Shown one piece after another: positions 60,013 to 64,000 of a stretch of DNA of 64,000 bases (the first letter of the stretch is position 1; the number at the start of each line of letters is the position of its first letter). The position numbers were made by a program, and so were the translations under genes. The DNA lies in NCBI GenBank assembly GCA_036271315.1, contig DATBAV010000038.1:1-64000 (forward strand). Reading direction: 5' to 3'. The DNA is from VRUE01 sp036271315. Its GTDB lineage: Bacteria; Actinomycetota; Thermoleophilia; Solirubrobacterales; 70-9. The notes beneath the pieces were generated by a model, which was given only the letters and a program-made list of their open reading frames with translations, did not search any database and was not told where the DNA came from.

Positions 60013-60478
60013 CTATGCGGCGCGGCGCTGTTGGTTACGTTCGGAGCGTTCACGCTGGGCCGCGAGGTAGGCGTCTAGCAGTTCTGCCGCCCCCGCCTCG
60101 GACCCAAGCATTAGGCGCTCGTAGCGGTTCAGGGTGATCGAAATGTTCGCGTGGCCCATGAAGGTCGAGAGTGCCTTGGCGTTGACACCGGCCGCGATCA
60201 TCAGGGACGCGAAAGTGTGCCGACACTCGTGGAGCGTAATGCGATTGAGATCGACGGACTTCCACGCCTTGTCGGCGTTCGGCCAGCTTCTCTCCGCTAA
60301 AGGGCCGAGTTGTGGTCGAGCGGAAGATCCGATCCGATCCAGCCACCCTGTGCGACAAGGTGGCTCCTCAAGAAGCTGCGGAGGACGGCGCTGATCGGCA
60401 CCTTGCACCAGTCGGCGCTCGACTTCAGCTTGATCTCCCCCTCACACGGGTCCCAGTCCTGCTCGACCATCTAGGATG
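60013..60478 (-). pseudogene. Decayed tyrosine-type integrase, C-terminal part
   Basis: The 3' part in one frame (60013-60300) has HECRHTFASLMIAAGVNAKA, then LSTFMGHANISITLNRYERL, which are the His-x-x-Arg, His and Tyr of the tyrosine recombinase active site. The preceding sequence continues in different frames: WDPCEGEIKLKSSADWCKVP (around 60415-60475) and DRIFRSTTTRPFS. Those are the usual integrase segments just before the catalytic end. At least two frameshifts separate them, and the N-terminal domains and first catalytic Arg are absent. It marks a former mobile element. Confidence 0.85.
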
Positions 60479-60483
60479 CCGAC

Positions 60484-61545
60484 ATGCCAAAGGGCTCCGA
60501 TGACTCTCTCCGCATGTACCCCTGGGAACAGGCCAAGCAGCCGTCGGAATCTGCCCGAGCGGTTGGAACGCTGCTCGGACCCCATGTGCGAGCCGATGAA
60601 GATTTTCGCGACCTTGAGTCCACCCTGCGCTCTGAGGTCTCGGATGCAGAGAAGTCTGGTGACCCAACGCTCAGCTACCGCTCACATCATCGTCTCGGCC
60701 TGCATCTTGAAGCTCTAGGCAGTCTGGAGCAGGCCGAGCGAGCGCTACGAGAGGCCGTCGTCGCATCTGCCAACGATTCTGCGCTTTCGCTCCAGCACGT
60801 GGCAGTGATGAATGATCATGGGGTCGCACTAGCTCGACTTGGAAGACATGAAGAGGCGGAGGAGAGTTTTAGGCAAGCATCTAAGGGTTCCGGGGGAAGA
60901 GAAAAACCTCCCTTGGCCCTTTCCGCCCAACGAAACCAGGGCTTGATGGCCTGGGTCGACGGAAACCCCAATGGGGGTCTCGATCTTTGGGCCGATGCAT
61001 TTCGAGCTGCCAGAACGGTTGACGATGCTGGTGCAAACGCGCAGATCCTCAACAACGTTGCCGTTCTAGGACTCCTCGAGGGAAACGGCGAGGAGGCGTT
61101 GTTGCTTTTCAATCGCGCGATATTGCTCGCTCAAAGAGGAGGCGACATTCGCAGCCTCGCCTTCGCGTATAACAACCTAGGCTTGGTCTTCTCTGGGTCA
61201 CCACGCGGTGACCACGTTGCGGCAATTCCATTTGTCGAGATGGCGCTGGCGCTTCTCACTGGTCCACTTGACATCCTTGCGCGTCTATATGCGCTTAATA
61301 ACAACATCATCGTGTATGAGCAGGCGCACTTCGAGCCAGCTCGGAAGTTCCGAGCGCAGTTCTCTGAAACGTTGAAGTCCTTTACTTCCAGCTACCCACA
61401 TCGTCGAGCGGATGTAGAACGGGCGATTTTCGCCAGGAACTCGTCAGGGTCTAAGGAAGGGGAAGCATCGGGCGACGATGAATGGGAGATTTCAGCGGAC
61501 CCCGTTCTGCTTCGCGCCTGTGCTCGGTGCGGCGTTCAAGCCTGA
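60484..61545 (+). CDS. TPR-repeat protein of unknown function
   Basis: 353 residues with several tetratricopeptide-like helices: HHRLGLHLEALGSLEQAERA, MNDHGVALARLGRHEEAEES, NNVAVLGLLEGNGEEALLLF and AYNNLGLVFSGSPRGDHVAA. These make a superhelical scaffold for protein binding. The start at 60484 follows the integrase remnant directly. Base composition is less G+C-rich than in the surrounding genes (more A- and T-ending codons), which fits acquired DNA. The C-terminal end has a CARC motif. No enzyme domain was seen. The next gene overlaps its 3' end or follows closely. Confidence 0.78.
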   Translation: MPKGSDDSLRMYPWEQAKQPSESARAVGTLLGPHVRADEDFRDLESTLRSEVSDAEKSGDPTLSYRSHHRLGLHLEALGSLEQAERALREAVVASANDSALSLQHVAVMNDHGVALARLGRHEEAEESFRQASKGSGGREKPPLALSAQRNQGLMAWVDGNPNGGLDLWADAFRAARTVDDAGANAQILNNVAVLGLLEGNGEEALLLFNRAILLAQRGGDIRSLAFAYNNLGLVFSGSPRGDHVAAIPFVEMALALLTGPLDILARLYALNNNIIVYEQAHFEPARKFRAQFSETLKSFTSSYPHRRADVERAIFARNSSGSKEGEASGDDEWEISADPVLLRACARCGVQA

Positions 61546-62413
61546 GTGCCAGTTCTGCAGCCCCAGCATATCTCTGCACTATGTGCAGAAGCGGGTATTG
61601 CTCAGAAAGTTCGATAGCTTCTGCGTCGCAATCAGCTATGGAAGGAATCGGTCAGCCTTGAGGAGTCGGCTCCCAGTTCGAAAACCAAGAGAGCATCCGG
61701 GTCGTTCTCGTCTGATAATTGTCACGGTCGGTTTGGTTGTGACCGGAGCAGTTGCGGCTTCAACTCAGTGGGCGTTCCCACCGAGCAATAGTTGGCGCAC
61801 CGCGGTCTATGTGCTTATTGGCGTCATAGTGACGCTGGTTGTCGCTGATATCGCTAACTTTATCCAGGAAAAAATCCACAAGGTTCAGGTGGAAATACAG
61901 AACTTTCTGGTGGAAATAGTTAACACTCGCCAAAAGCGAGCAGCCGCGGTGATTGACCTCTGTAGGACCGCGGATCGTGAATTTCGGGCCGTGACTTTTT
62001 TCCCGGCTGTCGGCGTCCAGGACGATCCAAAGCGTGTACCGGCTCAATATCTTCAGGCTCTCGAAGAGGCCCTGGAGGGAGATGTAGATGTAACGCTCGT
62101 CTCGGTGTCTTGCGAGGAGGCGAAGCAGTACTGCACAGAGAGAGGTTTGAAAGAGGGTAGCTCTGAGGCACTGACATGGATTGAGTCAAGACTAAAAGAG
62201 CTTGACGGTCGATTTGACACGCTAACGTGGATCACAGTTCCTGGTGATCAGATCACCATCAATGTGTGCCACAACGAGTCGGCTGCCTTGATGTATCACA
62301 TGGCCCTAGCAAGCGACGAAGGCTCTGGTTTTAAGAGCACTGACGCCCGAATTATCGACGTTGCGAAGGGAGGGTTTGAACGCTACGAAGAGTACAACGG
62401 GAACACGGTTTGA
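61478..62413 (+). CDS. Two-TM membrane protein with a soluble C-terminal domain
   Basis: 311 residues from the ATG at 61478, which overlaps the TPR gene by 68 bases and gives an unlikely N-terminus; a TTG at 61658 preceded by GGAAGGA (251 residues) may be the real start. Two TM segments (LIIVTVGLVVTGAVAAS and AVYVLIGVIVTLVVADIANF) are followed by a helix with KVQVEIQNFLVEI and a cytoplasmic alpha/beta domain: EFRAVTFFPAVGVQDDPKRV, DVTLVSVSCEEAKQYCTERG and ITINVCHNESAALMYHMALA. The domain distantly recalls phospholipase-D-like folds, but I cannot identify it. It shares the lower G+C with the TPR gene. Confidence 0.7.
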   Translation: MNGRFQRTPFCFAPVLGAAFKPECQFCSPSISLHYVQKRVLLRKFDSFCVAISYGRNRSALRSRLPVRKPREHPGRSRLIIVTVGLVVTGAVAASTQWAFPPSNSWRTAVYVLIGVIVTLVVADIANFIQEKIHKVQVEIQNFLVEIVNTRQKRAAAVIDLCRTADREFRAVTFFPAVGVQDDPKRVPAQYLQALEEALEGDVDVTLVSVSCEEAKQYCTERGLKEGSSEALTWIESRLKELDGRFDTLTWITVPGDQITINVCHNESAALMYHMALASDEGSGFKSTDARIIDVAKGGFERYEEYNGNTV

Positions 62414-62660
62414 GTTTCTCAGGCAGAGCGTCTTTAAGTGCACCCTGGCGGGACGCTTCGTAGTCTAGGCTCCATCTCGCGCTGACCCCACTGAACTCCA
62501 TGGATCGTGATGCGGTAGCTTCGTTTCTCGTTGCGCAGCGGTGCGTCAGTCGCACTCGGACCTAGCTGGAAACAATCGACTTAGCCGGACCCGCGTTCCG
62601 CATGGAGGCGCCGAGATTTGCTGAAAGAGGGCGGCCACTACCAGGGCGATCGCTGCCTGT
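62414..62660. other. 247-base gap with no supported feature
   Basis: This stretch lies between the two-TM protein gene and the 3' end of the hydrolase gene. I found no coding frame, no tRNA, and no clear hairpin. It might hold the right edge of the acquired islet. Confidence 0.5.
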
Positions 62661-63665
62661 CTATCCGGTCGCCTCGTAGCGGATCACCTCCCCGTCCTCG
62701 GCTTCCCGCACCCGCCCCTCGTTGACCAACAAATCGGCGTGGCCGATCACCTCGGAGAGGGTGAGGAAGGCCTGGGTGACGGCGACGTTGCCCCAGATCG
62801 CCTGGGCGATCTCGAAGCCGCTGCGCGGCTGCTCGGCGATCAGCTTGTAGATCTTCTCCTTGCGGCGTTCGTGCTTGGCAATGCGGTCGTCGATCAGGGC
62901 GGCGTGGTCGGTGATCGGCTCGCCGTGGCCGGAGAGGACGATCTCGACCGGCATCTCGCGCGTCTTGCGCATCGACTCGATGTAGGTGACCAGGGCCTGG
63001 GGGCGCTCGCTGGAGCCATCGAGCGGGCGGCTGATCAGCGGGTTGGAGGAGATGTGGGCGATCAGGTGATCGGCGGCGATCAGGATCTTGCGCTCCTCGT
63101 CCCAGAAGACGGTGTCGGAGGGGCTGTGGCCCGGGCGGTGGATGGCCCGCAGGTTGCGATCACCGAAGCTGAGCACCTCGCCGTCCCCGAGCGGCTCGGT
63201 CACCTCGACGTGCGAGCCCCAGCCGCGGAAGCTGCGCGAGACGCTGCGCAGCGCCACGGTCACCTCTTCAGGGATGCCGTTGCGCAGCATCAACTCGACC
63301 GCGAAGCGGTCCTCGGCCTCGGCGTCCTCGTCGAAGTTGGCCAGGCGCTCGGTGGCGGCGCCGAGCGCGGCGACCTTGGCGCCGGAGCGCTGGACGACGA
63401 TCTCGGCCAAGCCGAGGTGGTCGATGTGCTGGTGGGTGATCACCAGCAGCTCGAGGTCCTCGATCGCGTGGCCGCGCTCAGCCAGCTGCGACTGCAGCTC
63501 GTCGAGCGCCTTACCGGAGTTGGGCCCGGTGTCGATCAGGGTCAACGGCTCGTCCTCGAGCAGGTAGCAGTTGACCCGCCCGACCGCGAAGGGAGTGGGG
63601 ATGCGCAGGCAGTGGATCCCGGCCAGCGCCGCTTGCTCCAATGCCTGCTCGGGCGTCAAGGTCAC
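62661..63665 (-). CDS. MBL-fold metallo-hydrolase
   Basis: 334 residues from the GTG at 63665, which overlaps the mutase gene stop (GTGA); the longer open frame is not coding. The metal-binding motif is ELLVITHQHIDHLGLAEIVV (THxHxDH), preceded by NCYLLEDEPLTLIDTGPNSG. Other ligands are RAIHRPGHSPSDTVFW, LIAADHLIAH and VLSGHGEPITDH. A C-terminal winged-helix-like part (EKIYKLIAEQPRSGFEIAQA) resembles LACTB2/glyoxalase-II-like hydrolases. Substrate unknown. Confidence 0.9.
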   Translation of the reverse strand: MTLTPEQALEQAALAGIHCLRIPTPFAVGRVNCYLLEDEPLTLIDTGPNSGKALDELQSQLAERGHAIEDLELLVITHQHIDHLGLAEIVVQRSGAKVAALGAATERLANFDEDAEAEDRFAVELMLRNGIPEEVTVALRSVSRSFRGWGSHVEVTEPLGDGEVLSFGDRNLRAIHRPGHSPSDTVFWDEERKILIAADHLIAHISSNPLISRPLDGSSERPQALVTYIESMRKTREMPVEIVLSGHGEPITDHAALIDDRIAKHERRKEKIYKLIAEQPRSGFEIAQAIWGNVAVTQAFLTLSEVIGHADLLVNEGRVREAEDGEVIRYEATG

Positions 63666-64000
63666 GCGCGGATCAGCCCGAGCACCTCGTCGCGCTTGGC
63701 CTTCATGTCCTCGCGCGAGACCAGTGACTCGAGGTTGAGGCGCAGCAGCGGCTCGGTGTTCGAGGGCCGCACGTTGAAGTGCCACTCGGGGTAGTCGACC
63801 GAAATTCCGTCGAGGGTGGCCTGCTTGCCGTCGCCGTAGCGCTCGGTGATCTCGGTGATCTTCGCCGCCGGGTCGGCGACCTCGGAGTTGATCTCACCGG
63901 AGATGAAGTAGCGCGAGCGGAACTCGGCCATCAGCTCGCCCAGCGAGCGGCCGTCGACCGAGAGCAGCTCCAGCACCAGCAGTGCCGGGATCGTGCCCGA
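63662..64000 (-). CDS. Phosphomannomutase/phosphoglucomutase-type enzyme, C-terminal part
   Basis: The gene enters from the right edge; about 112 codons are visible. The end of the protein, WHFNVRPSNTEPLLRLNLES, is the phosphate-binding loop (RxSNTEP) of domain 4 of the alpha-D-phosphohexomutases, and SRYFISGEINSEV is a typical upstream segment of the bacterial ManB group. The enzyme interconverts hexose 6- and 1-phosphates and would feed nucleotide-sugar synthesis. The active-site Ser and metal loop are off the window. Its stop overlaps the MBL-fold gene start. Confidence 0.88.
   Translation of the reverse strand, partial: SGTIPALLVLELLSVDGRSLGELMAEFRSRYFISGEINSEVADPAAKITEITERYGDGKQATLDGISVDYPEWHFNVRPSNTEPLLRLNLESLVSREDMKAKRDEVLGLIRA

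Noticed and set aside
60050..60358. 102-codon minus-strand frame in the integrase region
   Set aside because: Only a short part (DRIFRSTTTRPFS) is integrase-like; it is explained as one frame of the frameshifted pseudogene.
59979..62660. tRNA gene or att repeats beside the integrase remnant
   Set aside because: No cloverleaf and no obvious flanking direct repeat were seen; element borders remain unknown.

Overview
The window is high-G+C, gene-dense chromosomal DNA with strong C/G preference at third codon positions. Gene content (fused SecD-SecF, yebC-ruvC-ruvA-ruvB block, bifunctional Rel, secreted right-handed beta-helix and PKD/LamG proteins, frequent GTG/TTG starts, many 1-4 base stop/start overlaps) suggests an actinobacterium, most plausibly of the Thermoleophilia/Solirubrobacterales type. 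That placement is inference from gene style, not from a marker alignment. I found no rRNA, tRNA or CRISPR.

Region 1 (1-13.3 kb) is housekeeping: the 3' end of pdxT, an M29 aminopeptidase, yebC, the Holliday-junction genes ruvC-ruvA-ruvB (overlapping), a zinc-ribbon/PAS-like protein, a one-piece secDF, a small membrane protein, recJ and rel. Region 2 (13.4-15.3 kb) holds an ECF-type sigma factor flanked by two small paralogous proteins with a ribbon-helix-helix-like C-terminus, then a 112-bp nested palindrome.

Region 3 (15.3-29 kb) is the first half of a surface-polysaccharide locus: a Gfo/Idh/MocA dehydrogenase and a priming sugar-phosphate transferase on the minus strand; then a plus-strand run of UDP-sugar 2-epimerase, second dehydrogenase, family-2 glycosyltransferase, FAD oxidoreductase, MFS transporter and exported beta-propeller-like protein. 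A second palindrome lies over both stop codons where this run meets a minus-strand trio (deacetylase-like protein, GT-C membrane glycosyltransferase, flippase).

Region 4 (29-46 kb) is the most distinctive part. Five tandem paralogous secreted beta-helix genes, carrying 0, 0, 1, 4 and 2 N-terminal Ig-like repeats, are followed by a 2737-residue secreted protein that joins an N,N-dimethylformamidase-large-subunit-like domain to ten PKD and five LamG domains. The giant gene is translationally coupled to a second flippase. Region 5 (47-59 kb) is the second half of the polysaccharide locus: a seven-gene, nearly gapless minus-strand operon (LuxR-type regulator with an atypical receiver, DegT aminotransferase, GT4, GT2, Wzz-like, O-antigen ligase, methyltransferase), plus a hexapeptide acyltransferase and three further glycosyltransferases.

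Together the two halves supply most steps of a Wzx/Wzy-type pathway: nucleotide-sugar modification, priming, assembly, flipping, polymerisation/ligation and chain-length control. The epimerase, dehydrogenase, aminotransferase and acyltransferase fit an amino-sugar (2,3-diamino-uronate-like) donor. Region 6 (59-64 kb) has a lipid kinase, a small lower-G+C islet (decayed tyrosine integrase, TPR protein, two-TM protein), an MBL-fold hydrolase and the end of a phosphomannomutase-type gene running off the right edge.
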